64,000 nt of DNA from Symbiodinium kawagutii (Eukaryota; Sar; Dinophyceae; Suessiales; Symbiodiniaceae), in contig VSDK01003684.1 in assembly GCA_009767595.1 (NCBI GenBank), positions 49,531 through 113,530 on the forward strand, given 5' to 3'. A program made the position numbers and the translations under genes. Below, piece after piece: positions 20,406 to 31,490 of this stretch (positions within the stretch are counted from its first letter, which is position 1; each line of letters starts with the position of its first letter). Under the pieces are notes generated by a model. That model saw only the letters and a program-made list of their open reading frames with translations, did no database searches and was not told the origin of the DNA.

Positions 20406-22487
20406 CTGGAAGCTGCCATCTATGTGTCTCAGGGAGTGCGACCAGCCCCGGAGCAGGCTGGCCGGATGCCGTCCAAGAGACTGAAACTCAGTACTCTGGC
20501 AAAACCGAAACTCAGTCGAACTTGTGCAATAGAGCAATTACAATGGGGCAAACGTGCCAGAGTAGATGTAAAGACACCACCAATCAACTATCATCAGCAG
20601 TGGAAACACATCTTTTCTCAGATTGGTCACATCGCACCTCGAGTTGGCAAGATTAATCTCACCAATCATGACAACCTCCATCAACTCATTCAAGATCTCA
20701 TGCCTGAACATACCCTCCATCACATGGTCGCATGTCGAGGTGCCAGCCGGACTGTGGAACCTATGATCCAACTCAGCCCTGGGAGTGCCCCTGTTCGTCG
20801 GATGATTTTTATGGATAGGAGTAAGGGAGACACTCATGCTGAGGAAGATTGGGAATCATGGGAACAACTGGCCCAGAGACAACGTGTTCGTACCACGCAC
20901 GCCAGTAGACTCTGTATAACGGTGTTTGCCAGCAATCCCAGTTCGAACAGCTCCGCATCCTTGCAAGAGCTCCGGATGAGCTCTCCATCGGATGCTACCC
21001 CCGCAGAACCATCTGCGAGTGTCTCCAACCCTGCCACGGAGCAGGAAGTTCCCTCGACTGTCAATCCTTCTGATTCTGTGCCCCCGAAGCAGTCTTCGAG
21101 TGAACATGAATTGTCACCCTCGCAACAAGCTGATCTTCAGAATGTGAGCCAAGGTAAGACCTTCAAGAGTCTCAATCGTGATGAACAGATTGCTTTGCTG
21201 AGAGCACACAAGAATCTTGGACATCCTCCGGCTGAGGAGTTTAGCGGTATCCTTCGTCAACAAGGGTTCAGACCTGAAATGGCCAGAGCCGCACTGGAAC
21301 TTCAATGTTCCATCTGCCAAGGTAGTGCCCGTCCGAAAGCCGGACGACCCGCAGCTTTGCGTGACGAGTTGGATTTCAATGATCGCATATGCATTGATGG
21401 CTTCACATGGACCAATGGTCAGGGTACATCTCTTCATGTTTATCATGTTGTTGATTGGTCGACCAATTTCCAGACTGCCATCGTGTCCCCCACTCGTACT
21501 GCACAAGCTGCTGTTGATGCCTTGGTATCCATGTGGTTTAGCTGGGTTGGCGCTCCTTCTGAGCTTCTCGTTGATGCTGGTTCTGAACTTAATTCCGAAG
21601 TGTTTAATAAATTTGTTCAAGAACACAACATACATCTCACCACCATAAGTCCTGAAGCTCATTTCCAGAACGGAAAGGCCGAAAGACACGGCGGTTTCCT
21701 TCAAGCAATGTTGACCAAGTATGACAAGGAATCACCAATCACATCTTATGATGAACTCAAGAGGGCCCTTTGGTTTTGTGTTCAAGCTAAGAATGCCAGC
21801 AGTATCAAGCGAGGATATGCACCGGAGGTATTGGTACTAGGTAAACACACCAGAATGCCCGGCTCTGTGATAAGTGCTGACTTGTCGCCGGCACATTTGC
21901 TTGCAGATGCTGAGACCGCTCACGGCATTCAGTTCCGGAAACAGTTGACAGCCCGGGAGCTTGCTCGAAAGACCTTCGTCCAATGTGATCATGACCAAGC
22001 TCTGCGTAGGTCCATCCTTCGTAGATACCAACATCGAGAACGTAACTATGTGCCCGGGGAATGGGTCATGATTTGGCGCCCTGGCAAGGGTGCTCTCCCA
22101 GGTCAATGGACAAGTCCCATGAAGGTTGTTGTTCATGAGAATCAACAAACAGTGTGGGTCACACTCGCGAGCAAGCTCTATCGTGTTGCTCCCGAACATG
22201 TGCGCCCTGTCACTGCCGCCGAAGCCAAGGAAATCGTGGTGATGCCGAACAACCCATCTGTATCACAGATTGCCCAACAGATCCCCATGGTTCTCTCCCA
22301 GGGTCGATCACAGGCTTATGATATCAGTTTACCCCAAGTCCTTCCAGAAGAGAACCCTCCACAGAACTCAACATTGACACCCAATCCGAACCTCAACCTG
22401 ACGTTGAACCCGATGCGCCACCATCCACTCACTCCAATCAGCCAGACTCCATCATCCCACCTGAAGACACACCTTCTGATGGTTTGA
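20406..22487 (+). CDS. Copia integrase
   Basis: In frame with the previous segment across one TAG. The N-terminal zinc-binding module shows HKNLGH and CSIC (HHCC). The catalytic core has the DDE residues in CIDGFTW (about 21,393), LLVDAGSE (about 21,570) and QNGKAERHGG (about 21,672). C-terminal to this are ALWFCVQAKNASSIKRGYAP and the GEWVMIWRPG strand typical of Copia integrases. The enzyme inserts element cDNA into the genome. The last 35 codons or so (rich in LTPNPNLNLTL) are out of frame; the conserved Pro/Glu/Asp spacer is read in the RT frame from about 22,388. Confidence 0.9.
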   Translation: MEAAIYVSQGVRPAPEQAGRMPSKRLKLSTLAKPKLSRTCAIEQLQWGKRARVDVKTPPINYHQQWKHIFSQIGHIAPRVGKINLTNHDNLHQLIQDLMPEHTLHHMVACRGASRTVEPMIQLSPGSAPVRRMIFMDRSKGDTHAEEDWESWEQLAQRQRVRTTHASRLCITVFASNPSSNSSASLQELRMSSPSDATPAEPSASVSNPATEQEVPSTVNPSDSVPPKQSSSEHELSPSQQADLQNVSQGKTFKSLNRDEQIALLRAHKNLGHPPAEEFSGILRQQGFRPEMARAALELQCSICQGSARPKAGRPAALRDELDFNDRICIDGFTWTNGQGTSLHVYHVVDWSTNFQTAIVSPTRTAQAAVDALVSMWFSWVGAPSELLVDAGSELNSEVFNKFVQEHNIHLTTISPEAHFQNGKAERHGGFLQAMLTKYDKESPITSYDELKRALWFCVQAKNASSIKRGYAPEVLVLGKHTRMPGSVISADLSPAHLLADAETAHGIQFRKQLTARELARKTFVQCDHDQALRRSILRRYQHRERNYVPGEWVMIWRPGKGALPGQWTSPMKVVVHENQQTVWVTLASKLYRVAPEHVRPVTAAEAKEIVVMPNNPSVSQIAQQIPMVLSQGRSQAYDISLPQVLPEENPPQNSTLTPNPNLNLTLNPMRHHPLTPISQTPSSHLKTHLLMV

Positions 22488-23908
22488 ATGCTCCGATTCC
22501 CGAATGTGATGATGATGAACTAGTATGCGAAGCCCTGGTTAGTCTTGATGTTCAACCAGAATCCTTGGACTGTGTGGACGCCCACACTGCATGGCGTTGC
22601 CACATTGATGTCACTGATGCCGACATCAATGCTTGGAAGGCAGAGACCGATTGCTCTGACATGGCATTTCTGGCTACCGCCGCCAAACGGCAAAAGTCAG
22701 AGGTCAAGCTGTCATCGCTGAGCGAAGCTGAGCGACAAGAATTTCAAGTGGCCAAGCACTCCGAAGTCAAGAACTGGATCAAGACAGGTACCATCACACG
22801 TATCCTTAGGAACAAAGTACCCCATGACCAAATCCTTCGCTGCAGGTGGGTCCTCACCTGGAAACCGGTTGAAAGTGATAGCGGTAGTCCCTTTGACCCC
22901 GACGCCAAGACTAAAAAGGCTAAGGCCCGATTAGTCATCTTGGGGTACTTAGACCCACAGCTCACTGAAGTGCCCCGAGATTCACCGACTCTAGGCCGTC
23001 ATGCCCTACTCCAATTGGTTTCTTCCATGGGTTGGGACATTCGATCATTTGATGTGAAAGCGGCATTCCTTCAGGGTAAACCCCAGTCTGATCGAATCTT
23101 AGCAATCGAGCCAGTAGAAGAGATGATTCAACAACTTCAGATGGCTACCAATGAAGTGCGCCGCCTTGAAAAAGGGGCATACGGTCTCGTGGATGCCCCC
23201 TTTCAATGGTACCAAGCGATACGGGAGGCCCTAATCAATCTAGAGTTTGAACCTAGTCCATTTGATGCACGCCTTTTCATCCTTCGGAATAAATATACCC
23301 AGATCCCAGATGGCACAATCGGATTGCACGTCGACGACGGACTTTGCTCTGGAAACCATAGATTCTTATCCAAACTAGAACAGTTGGAGAAAAAGTTTCC
23401 CTTTGGTTCCAAAAAGATCCAACAGTTCACCTTCACAGGTATCGATGTCAACCAAACCCCCGATAAGACCATTCACCTCTCCCAATCTAGGTATGTCCGT
23501 GAGATTGAAGCCATAGCAGTGGACAAGGCCCGCCGACAACAAGAGTCAGCACCGGTAACCGAGTCTGAACGACATGCACTGCGTGCCCTGGTAGGAAGTC
23601 TTCAACACGCAGCAGTTCACACGCGCCCCGACCTGTCTGCGCGACTTAGCATGCTACAGTCACAGATCAACACAGCATCGGTCGCTACCTTAATCTTGGC
23701 AAATCAAACCCTGCATGAAGCGAAGAAATACCATGAAGGAACAATCAAAATACAGCCGATCCCGGTGTCTTCGGTCAGGTTTTTGGGATGTTCAGATGCA
23801 TCCTTTGCATCCAAGGGGAACCCCAACTCACACACTGGCATGCTCATCATGAGCACACACGAAGCCATCAAAGATAATACAACTTGCCCAGTAAACCAAG
23901 AGTCGTGA
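22388..23908 (+). CDS. Copia reverse transcriptase and start of RNase H
   Basis: After an acidic spacer (VEPDAPP, ECDDDEL) the RT fingers begin with LRCRWVLTWKPV. The palm then shows DIRSFDVKAAFLQG, with the first catalytic Asp, then KGAYGLVDAPFQWY and HVDDG (about 23,328), the YVDD-equivalent. RNase H begins with GCSDASFASKGNPNSHTGML. The frame stops at a single TGA (23906-23908) exactly where related elements have Arg in a SRQVTSTLAAE-like motif. A CGA to TGA transition at a CpG would explain it. The remainder of RNase H follows in the same frame. Confidence 0.92.
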   Translation, partial: EPQPDVEPDAPPSTHSNQPDSIIPPEDTPSDGLNAPIPECDDDELVCEALVSLDVQPESLDCVDAHTAWRCHIDVTDADINAWKAETDCSDMAFLATAAKRQKSEVKLSSLSEAERQEFQVAKHSEVKNWIKTGTITRILRNKVPHDQILRCRWVLTWKPVESDSGSPFDPDAKTKKAKARLVILGYLDPQLTEVPRDSPTLGRHALLQLVSSMGWDIRSFDVKAAFLQGKPQSDRILAIEPVEEMIQQLQMATNEVRRLEKGAYGLVDAPFQWYQAIREALINLEFEPSPFDARLFILRNKYTQIPDGTIGLHVDDGLCSGNHRFLSKLEQLEKKFPFGSKKIQQFTFTGIDVNQTPDKTIHLSQSRYVREIEAIAVDKARRQQESAPVTESERHALRALVGSLQHAAVHTRPDLSARLSMLQSQINTASVATLILANQTLHEAKKYHEGTIKIQPIPVSSVRFLGCSDASFASKGNPNSHTGMLIMSTHEAIKDNTTCPVNQES

Positions 23909-24466
23909 CAAGTGACAAGCACTTTGGCTGCCGAATCAGTGTCGTTGAACACCACTCTTGATCAACTATCTTGGATCAGGCTCTGCTGGGCTTGGATCCT
24001 CAACCCAAAAGTTCCTTGGAGAGATCCGGAAAAAGCTCTGCAGCAACTTCCTGAAACTTATACGACGGCCACACTGCGGTCCCAGCAGCTACCCGAAAAC
24101 TTTGCGGCCACAGATTGCAAGAGTTTGTATGATTTGGTGACACGCACAGCTATGCCAAGCTGCTCTGAACTCCGCACCCAACTTACAGCCATGTCTATCA
24201 AGGAAATGTTGAAGGAAAACATTTCACTAAGGTGGGTACATTCAGGAGCACAACTAGCAGATGCCCTTACTAAAATTATGCAAACATCCTTCCTTCGTGA
24301 GACCCTTCGTCTAGGAAAATACCGTCTACATGATGAGTTGGAAGTGTTGAAAAATCGTGCCTCATCCCGAAACCGTCTCCGATGGCTCCGAACTTCAGAA
24401 ACATCCGCACCAAACCCTGCTGTATGCAACGATTGTTTCTTAAATTTGGATTTTGTAGGAATGTGA
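23909..24466 (+). CDS. Copia RNase H, C-terminal part
   Basis: Continues the RT frame directly after the TGA. Motifs are TSTLAAES (Glu), AATDCKSLYDL (Asp) and LRWVHSGAQLADALTK (His and last Asp), completing the RNase H active site. RNase H removes the RNA strand during reverse transcription. The stop lies at the first bases of the right LTR, as is usual. Confidence 0.9.
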   Translation, partial: QVTSTLAAESVSLNTTLDQLSWIRLCWAWILNPKVPWRDPEKALQQLPETYTTATLRSQQLPENFAATDCKSLYDLVTRTAMPSCSELRTQLTAMSIKEMLKENISLRWVHSGAQLADALTKIMQTSFLRETLRLGKYRLHDELEVLKNRASSRNRLRWLRTSETSAPNPAVCNDCFLNLDFVGM

Positions 24467-24829
24467 ATTGAATATCGTTGCATCCATGATGTTCATGTCC
24501 TACATCCAGCCATCCCACGGTTGATCCCCTTCACAGAACCAAACAGGTGAACCAGCTTCCTTCGATCCACAGCATCTGGCTCCGGAGAGCTAAGGGCAGG
24601 AGTGGGTGGGTTCTTGATGCTTCAGCCATAGCTTCGTGCGAGGCCGCACAGTGATACCTAGGAGCAGGGTCTCCTTTGTGCTTGGCAGGGCTGTGGACAG
24701 CCTTACTCCGATCTGCTTTCCATAGACGCCGGATCGTCTTTCCGAAGTGGTCAGGGAAAAGAACCGCTTCCGTTTTGCTGCTTGGAAGGGAGCTGTTTGT
24801 TGCAGCTACCAGTGCTGAGGTCACTCACA
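24462..24829 (+). repeat. Right LTR (368 bp)
   Basis: Starts TGTGAATTG and ends GTCACTCACA. It is followed by ACATATACATG, whose first six bases repeat the six bases left of the element. Only a weak purine run (AGGAA) precedes it, so the polypurine tract is not clear. Confidence 0.95.
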
Positions 24830-24912
24830 ACATATACATGTATATGTACATACACCATATACACATATTCTTATATATATACTGTATATATATATATATA
24901 CAGTATATACCT
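24830..24912. repeat. (TA)n microsatellite with palindromic arms
   Basis: AT-rich sequence including ATACTGTATATATATATA followed by its mirror-like complement ending ACAGTATATACC. It can form a cruciform. Together with the sequence at 16,455-16,500 it is the original insertion target of the Copia element. Confidence 0.7.
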
Positions 24913-26960
24913 TAGAAGCCTTCCTAGATTGACAGCGCTTGTGGTGAGCGTTTCTCATAATGCTCTATGAAAACAACAATGGCAATGGTCTAAAACCTGG
25001 ACCATTCACAGAAGCATCACCAGAATCGCAGAAGTAAAACGGACAAAATCATTTGTTGAATCTTACTGCTATAGTATTATCTTATTGCTATAGTATGATC
25101 ATAAAATATCATAGCTATATATTGCTATATAGTATTATATAATCATAAATCATCCGGTGTAATCCAGTGACACACTGCGATGCGATACAGGATAGGTCAC
25201 CCCAGAACCACTACGCGTTCCCATGGCGCGTCTCCTTGGCACAAGCAAGACGGCCGAGCAGGGTGATGGTGGCAGGCCACGGCCGGGGCCTGCCAGATTT
25301 TTGGCGCATCAGTGGCTGACTCGCGAGCCGCAAGTTAATATATCAGCAAACTATGACAATATCATGCAACACCACATCATATTAATATTAAACATGGTTA
25401 GGGCATGTACAGGTCTACAATATATCATCACAATATGATCATGAATCACGAACATCGACAGAGAGTCATTTGTGACGAGCGCGTTTTGGCATCAAGCAGT
25501 TTGACATGAAATGGCTGCACGCTGCAAAAGTTTCGCCTGCACAGCCACCAGCATGGCCGCAAGCAAATCGCAATGTCCTAAACGAATCCTATGTGATTGA
25601 CTGGCTGTCTCTGCATTGCTACCTTGATCGTCTGGCTTCGCCAGCACGAACGATGCGAAAGGCCAGCAACACCCCTTCTTCTTGTGTTGGAAAGCACTCA
25701 TTTCCATGACGCTATGCTTGCGGGATGTTGCCGGTGTATGTGTTTGCGTGTGTTCATGATACCAACTGTCACAATGCAAAAGAGAATGTACACTGAAAAC
25801 AATTGACGGAAGTGTGAAACCCAGAATAAATATGAATACATGTGGGTTTGTGTGTTCCCAACTGCCCTCTCTGAAGGACACGCTGCTTGATCCATTCGAC
25901 TGACTTGGAATTTGAAATCATGTTGCCACACTCCTTCATTGAAAATTCAAAAGCGTTCGTCAAACACATCTCGAAAACATGCCACTGCTGCCTTCAAAAG
26001 CACAGAAATGTTCCGCCCATGTGAAAGTGCAGCTTCCCCAAGCTGCAACGATTGCCTTACGTGAAACTCTGAAGTCATCTGCAACTGACAAAGTCGCCTG
26101 ACCCTCACAATCAGCTGAGGGTGAGTAATGCGGCAACCTAGAGCCCAATGTGCACGCTGTGAACAAAACCTATCACTCGAATTCGAGAACTTGAACAGGA
26201 TGAAAAATGGTAGCAACCTATCTCAGTTCTGGAATGTTCTGGATATTTCTGGATAGTGAATGGATGTGAATAGGAATCACTCATTGTATGGCCCAAGCAG
26301 TGGTCCACAAGCTGTCCATCCTCCGTGCGCCCAGTCTCTTTGACCACCTGAGGTCTCGCGTGGTTTCTCCGTACGCGAGCCCGGGTGCTCAGTGACAGAT
26401 TTGTGCCTTGGTGGGCTGTGTTGGAAATGAAGATGCTTCGGTGGTTTGGGGATGCCCCATTTATGGTTATGATATCATGTCAGAAGCATCATTTTTTGCG
26501 CAAAAAGGTGCTCCTAGCTCACTTTGAAGAGACGACTTTTCGGGTTGCAAGAGCGGTTCCTCCTCTGATCCTGCGATTTTCGTGGCTCCCAGTCCACTCC
26601 GGTCCCCTTTCGAGGTTGGGTTCGTAGGCATCTGCAGTCCCAGATCCACCAAACCATGGTGCGCGGCAACTTCTCACGGCGCCAGCAACAGCCAAATAAG
26701 TTTAGCGCTTACAAATATCAACGAGCTTGCCTTGGTGGGTTAATATGCTGGGTTAATTTGCTGGGTGAATGTGGTTGATAAAGTGGTGAATATGGTGATG
26801 ATATGATGGTGAATGCTTCCTAGTGATGGTTATGATTGATGGTTAGCATTTTGTGATTTTTGCCGCTTAGCGGATGGTTTCTGGTGGTTGTGATGGGTCA
26901 TAGATGGTTGAACTGATGGTTATTTGATGCTGAACTGGTGCATAGTCAACGCTTCATTGA
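24913..26960. other. No recognised gene
   Basis: I find no supported exon. AT-rich stretches (25,070-25,150) alternate with ordinary sequence. Overlapping minus-strand frames of 60-130 codons at 25.5-26.3 kb show no domain and no consistent splice phase. GGTTGATxATGGTGA-type degenerate repeats begin at about 26,740. Confidence 0.4.
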
Positions 26961-26964
26961 CGAC

Positions 26965-26966
<2 letters not shown>

Positions 26967-27012
<46 letters not shown>

Positions 27013-27166
27013 CGATGATGACGATGATGACGATGATGACGATGATGACGATGATGACGATGATGACGATGATGACGATGATGACGATGATGACGATGAT
27101 GACGATGATGACGATGATGACGATGATGACGATGATGACGATGATGACGATGATGACGATGATGAC

Positions 27167-27221
<55 letters not shown>
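26967..27221. repeat. (GATGATGAC)n / (GAT)n minisatellite
   Basis: About 255 bp. The flanks are pure GAT trinucleotide repeat, and the centre is a regular 9-bp unit GATGATGAC of about 18 copies. Both strands are open in several frames (poly-Asp, poly-Ser, Met/Thr runs); I regard these as artefacts of the repeat. Confidence 0.95.
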
Positions 27222-27225
<4 letters not shown>

Positions 27226-29674
27226 AACTAGTGGTGAAGGATGATGGTTTATCAATGGCTCACATAACTAGTGATGGTCTGGTCATGTTTGACAACGACG
27301 ACTTGTTCTGATTGATCATTGATGGTGCTAGTAGTTGTTAAGGCCAAGTGATGAGCGGTAGTTCATCGTGGCCAACAGTAAACGGTTGATGCTTTACGAT
27401 GCATTGGTCAACAGCCATGGTGAATGATGGTTCATGGCTAAGCATAAATGATTATACAGTTCTTAATAGCGGTCAGTGCTTGTCGATAGTGGTCCATGGC
27501 TGATAAAACTCTTGATGGAATGGTTCAGATAAGACTGATTAGTGGTCAATGATGCATGGTTTATAGAGGTGAACAGCAAGAACATATTATTCGTGGCTTT
27601 GATGGAATAGTCAGTGATGTTAAAGACGTCGCTGTAATGGAAAAATGTTGCACCCCCAAATCTAATATTGATTATGAACTTGGATGAGGATTGTAGGTAC
27701 CACCATGGCCACGGAGAAATCCTCCCTTTGATCAGCTCATTGGTTAAGGGGTACCACTTATCATTGATCAATTACAGTTTTGGGTTGATTAACCAATGAG
27801 TGGTGGTACCCCTTAACCAATGAGCTCATTGATTCCCCCCCATTTTCCCCCCCAAAACACCCACCACTCTTAACCAGCCCCGTGCCCTGGCGCTGGTGGC
27901 AAAGTGGAGCCGCACATCAGGAGGCACAGCAAACATCGAGAAGGCACGGAGGCCATGACAGTGGGAGCTACAGCTGCGCGCAACACAGCGTGGCTGTATG
28001 CGACAAGCACTGTGTTTCTTAGGTGTCATGATCAAAATGTCGAGGATAACGACGACGACAACGAGGGCGAGGACGAGGACAAGGACGACGACTGCAATGG
28101 ACTGTGGGGCCAGTCTTATCTATTGTACGTCAGGAATCACATGCACAAATGCAACTTCATGCCATGTCACCGCGTCATGATATGCCCATGTGCCCATGTG
28201 CCCTTGTGCCTATATATGTGCGGGATGTGTGATTTGCAGTATGTATGTATACATTACATAGATTTACATAGTAGTTTATTGTTAAAGTGTGAGTTGTTTT
28301 TTTGGCTTTGAAGTCAGAATGCGACCCGGAAGTCAAAGTATTGATGTTCTCCAACGGTATCCAAATAGCCCAGCAGTGCCTACTGGTGGTTACTGGTGGT
28401 TACTGGTTGCCGCACCGTTCTAGATACTGACAGTTTCCTGGATTATATGAAATTCAACTACGATATCATCTGTATTATAGGCGTGGGTCAGTGGTCTTGT
28501 CGCTCATGGTCATGCAGTTGTAATCAAATGTGGTGTTTGTGTGTGTGTGTTGCGTATGCTTGTATGTGTCATCATGATACATGCATATAGACACATTCAT
28601 ATCCGACTAATTGTACATACAACATAAAAATACAAACCAAAAAACCTGCACTGACAAAATCATGAAGGGTACATGAAAAAAAAGTCCACCGATCCATGCC
28701 CAATGTCTTAAGGTGAAGCAAGCTCAGCCTTGCCCATCTGCCAGGTCCATTGTTGGCTTCCTGCTTGGTTCTCAGCACCAGGAACGATTAGATGTCACTA
28801 GCTGTACGAGCCGTGATGGACGAGAACCATGTTTCACTGATCCCATAGGATTTTCCGTAGGATTTTCCGATTTTCCATAGGATTTTCCATAGGATTTTCC
28901 ATAGGAAAGCGCACCAAACTGAAGACTGAAAACCCATGCGAAAACGGGTCGGAAAACGCCAAGGTCTGGTGATTCTCAGCTGAGAGCCACACCACCGGAG
29001 CTGGTTGAGAACGTGGCCGCGGTGGCCTCGGTTCCGCGGTTCGTTGCTGACACCACCGGCCGCGTTGGTGCCACAGAAATGGCAGTGTTGGGAGCGGATC
29101 AAATGAAGCGATGAATTTCTTAAGGAGCCGAGCTTTTCTCACAGAGACCATGGGTAGTCTATATGGAGGACTTCCATTGATTAATCATCAATCAACCAGT
29201 AGACAATTCCTATTAGTTAACCATTAGTAAACGAATGTAAACGACCATTGGATAACCATCAATCAACCATTAGCCAATTCCTGTTAGTTAACCATTGGTC
29301 AACTACCATTGATTGTAGGTTCAAATGCCAAGTGATGCCACTGTTGCTGGGTAGTTCTCGTCATAGGTACATCACGGTACATCCCTGTTTCCAATGTTTC
29401 CATCTGCCAAGATAGTTTTCCATCTTTTTGCACACCAAGTCCTTGTTTCACTTCACGAGGGACCTGTGCCCTCACACCAACATTGGTGAGATGCTTGAGG
29501 CGGGTGTCCAGCTCTACAGAAATGCTCACGACTTGAGGAGTGGCACCACTCCCATGGGGTCACCAGAACTTTTGCAGCCAGGCCCTGCTGTCCCGTTGCA
29601 CGTCCTCCCGGGTTGAGAAGGGCAAATTTTCGGAAACTACAAGTTTTTTACACATCTGAAAAACATTAAAAAAC
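27222..29674. other. No recognised gene; degenerate TGATGGTT repeats
   Basis: From 27,240 to 27,560 the sequence consists of degenerate TGATGGTT/GGTTCATGG units. Around 27,740-27,830 the motif ACCCCTTAACCAATGAG recurs in both orientations, giving a local inverted repeat. Another patch of GATTTTCCATAG repeats lies at 28,848-28,905, and ATTAGTTAACCATT repeats at 29,170-29,310. No protein family is recognisable. Confidence 0.4.
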
Positions 29675-30569
29675 CTGAATACAGCAGAAAACAGCGCAGC
29701 AGAGTCCTTTTCGGTCTTTTCTTCTTGGCTTCTTTCTTTTGGGTCCTTTATTGCTTCTTTCTTTTCCTCATTTTTTTCCTCACTTTCCTTCTTTCCTTTT
29801 TCTTCGCTTGCCGGCTGGAAAGACTTTTCTTCGCTGGTTGCCGGCTGGGAAGACTCACTTGGTTGTGGTGCAGTGGTTTTGGTGTCCTGGGCAAGCAGAA
29901 AGCAACTGTCTCAAACGAGATGCAAGGGCAACTCGGATCCACAACAAATCATCACAGCTTGGTGATGCGGAGCCGAGTTGTACTTTGGAGAGCTGCCTGG
30001 CAAACCTGTTCCCCGCCTCAGTGTTCTCGGTTTCGGCCTTTTCTGAAGAAGCTTTTGCTTCCGCTGCCATTTCTTCCTTCGCAGTCCATGGCCGGATTCA
30101 GCAGTTATGAAAGCCGCTTATCATGAACACATAAATTTATGCAAATTAACGGTCAACTATGTCAACAAATCGTTGGTGGGTGATGTCATGTTGCTTGGTT
30201 CCCAAACCAGCTCCAGCAGAAGCTCCAGGAAGGATGGTCATTTGCAATTTGCAAGAACAAAAGGAAAACATTGCAAACTAAGATCCTCCCAAAGATGTCA
30301 ATATCTTTCTAGTCAAACTCCTCATACTGAACATTCCTGAAGGTAATGAAGCTAGTCAATCAACTAGTGATCACTAGTTGATCAGAACATTCCTGAAGCT
30401 CACTAGTGGGATCAATGAACACTCCAAGCTCAGAACCTCCAAACATCCACTGCTCCATTCCCAGTCAAGTGGCGAACGTGAGCACCTTGCAGGAAGCTGG
30501 CGGGCTGACGGCCGTGTCCTCAGTGGCTTCACCCCAACAATTCGTCCAATGGTTGATGCGAACCTGATC
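29675..30569 (-). CDS. Glu/Lys-rich protein, three exons of an unidentified gene
   Basis: Three minus-strand exons fit together in phase: 30486-30569 (84 bp, GT donor), 30017-30076 (60 bp, GC donor) and 29675-29886 (212 bp, GT donor). All three acceptors are AG|G. The protein contains HWTNCWGEATEDTAV, then MAAEAKASSEKAETENTE, then a repeated Gln-Pro-Ala-(Thr)-Ser-Glu-Glu-Lys motif and a long charged run (ESEEKNEEKKEAIKDPKE). No family is recognised. It resembles disordered, highly charged linker or scaffold proteins. Exons upstream (30.8-31.5 kb) may belong to the same gene, but junctions were not established. Confidence 0.55.
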
Positions 30570-30779
30570 CTTCTACAGGATGTTATGATTATGCAATTTA
30601 ATCATGAATTTCCAATGATAGTTACAAAATTGTATGTTTAATGATTTCAATGATTGATAATCCAATCAGCTTCTAATATTCAAGATTTATTGATTACACA
30701 TTATGTGCAAATGTATACAGCGATAGTCATTATTATCTGCTTCATTATGTTTCTTATTTATACAGTACGGAATAGTACT

Positions 30780-31490
30780 GTGGAGGGTCGCAATGCCTTG
30801 CGGCCTTGTGATTTTGAAACTGATAGGTGTGCTTCCCTTCCAAGCATCATTCACAACAAGATCAATGAAGTCGTCGGCGGACCCAAGCTGAAGAACTTTG
30901 TCCTGCAGAGGAGCATTGAACACGAAGGCGAATCGTCTCAGGATCGGCATCTGAGACAAACCTTTCCGGAAAAATCTTGCATGATATCGTATCACATCGT
31001 ATGCATGTAAAGATTTGAGTGCTGCCAACAGGTAGCTCAGGAATATCCACACCATAAAAGAATCCTTGGGAAAGCTGCTCTAAGACGGTAGCTGATTGAT
31101 TTGTTTGACGACGCACTCAAATGGCTGCCTGGCACAGGGCGTCATCCGCTTCTGCAGGAGCCATCACCATAGCGCTCTGAGCCTGGTTGGAATATGTTGG
31201 AATCACACTGCAGCAGCTACTGCTCTGGAAATTGCGCATTTCTCCTCCATCTGAGCAATAATTGACCGCTAACACTTATGGTATCTTATGATATCTTCTG
31301 GCGACATGGGTTCACATGGAGATTCAAATGGAAAGACATCTCTAAGAGGATGGCAAGGCACCGACAAGACCAGCTTCATCTCACCATCCGACAGAGGCAC
31401 CATCGGTGATGGATCAGAAGAACTGCCTCCAAAGCGTTTATCCTGGGTATTCAAGACCTCAGTCTGGCTATCAAGATGATGAGATCCCAA
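30780..31490 (-). CDS. Possible exons of an unidentified minus-strand gene
   Basis: Two segments read well on the minus strand. One, about 30,800-30,910, gives DKVLQLGSADDFIDLVVNDA after an AG|G acceptor (CTGCAG|GACAAAG). The other, about 31,290-31,480, gives an acidic Pro/Ser-rich sequence with FGGSSSDPSPMVPLSDGEM. A further segment at about 31,020-31,110 gives ATVLEQLSQGFFYGVDIPEL. Codon quality suggests coding, but I cannot link the pieces or name a family. Confidence 0.3.

Larger units (their letters stand above)
16501..24829 (+). mobile_element. Ty1/Copia LTR retrotransposon, nearly intact structure with broken frames
   Basis: An 8.3-kb element bounded by direct repeats that start TGTGAATTG and end GTCACTCACA. 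It is flanked on both sides by ACATAT, a likely target duplication in AT-rich sequence. Directly inside the left repeat is a tRNA primer-binding-type sequence. The coding order is gag, zinc-knuckle remnant, aspartic protease, two accessory regions, integrase, reverse transcriptase and RNase H. Integrase before RT is diagnostic of Copia. At least seven frame breaks or stops interrupt the polyprotein, so this copy is probably not autonomous, although its LTRs differ at only a few positions. Confidence 0.95.

Noticed and set aside
26920-27255. Poly-Asp, poly-Ser and Met/Thr open frames on both strands
   Set aside because: They are translations of the GAT/GATGATGAC repeat and have no flanking coding signal.
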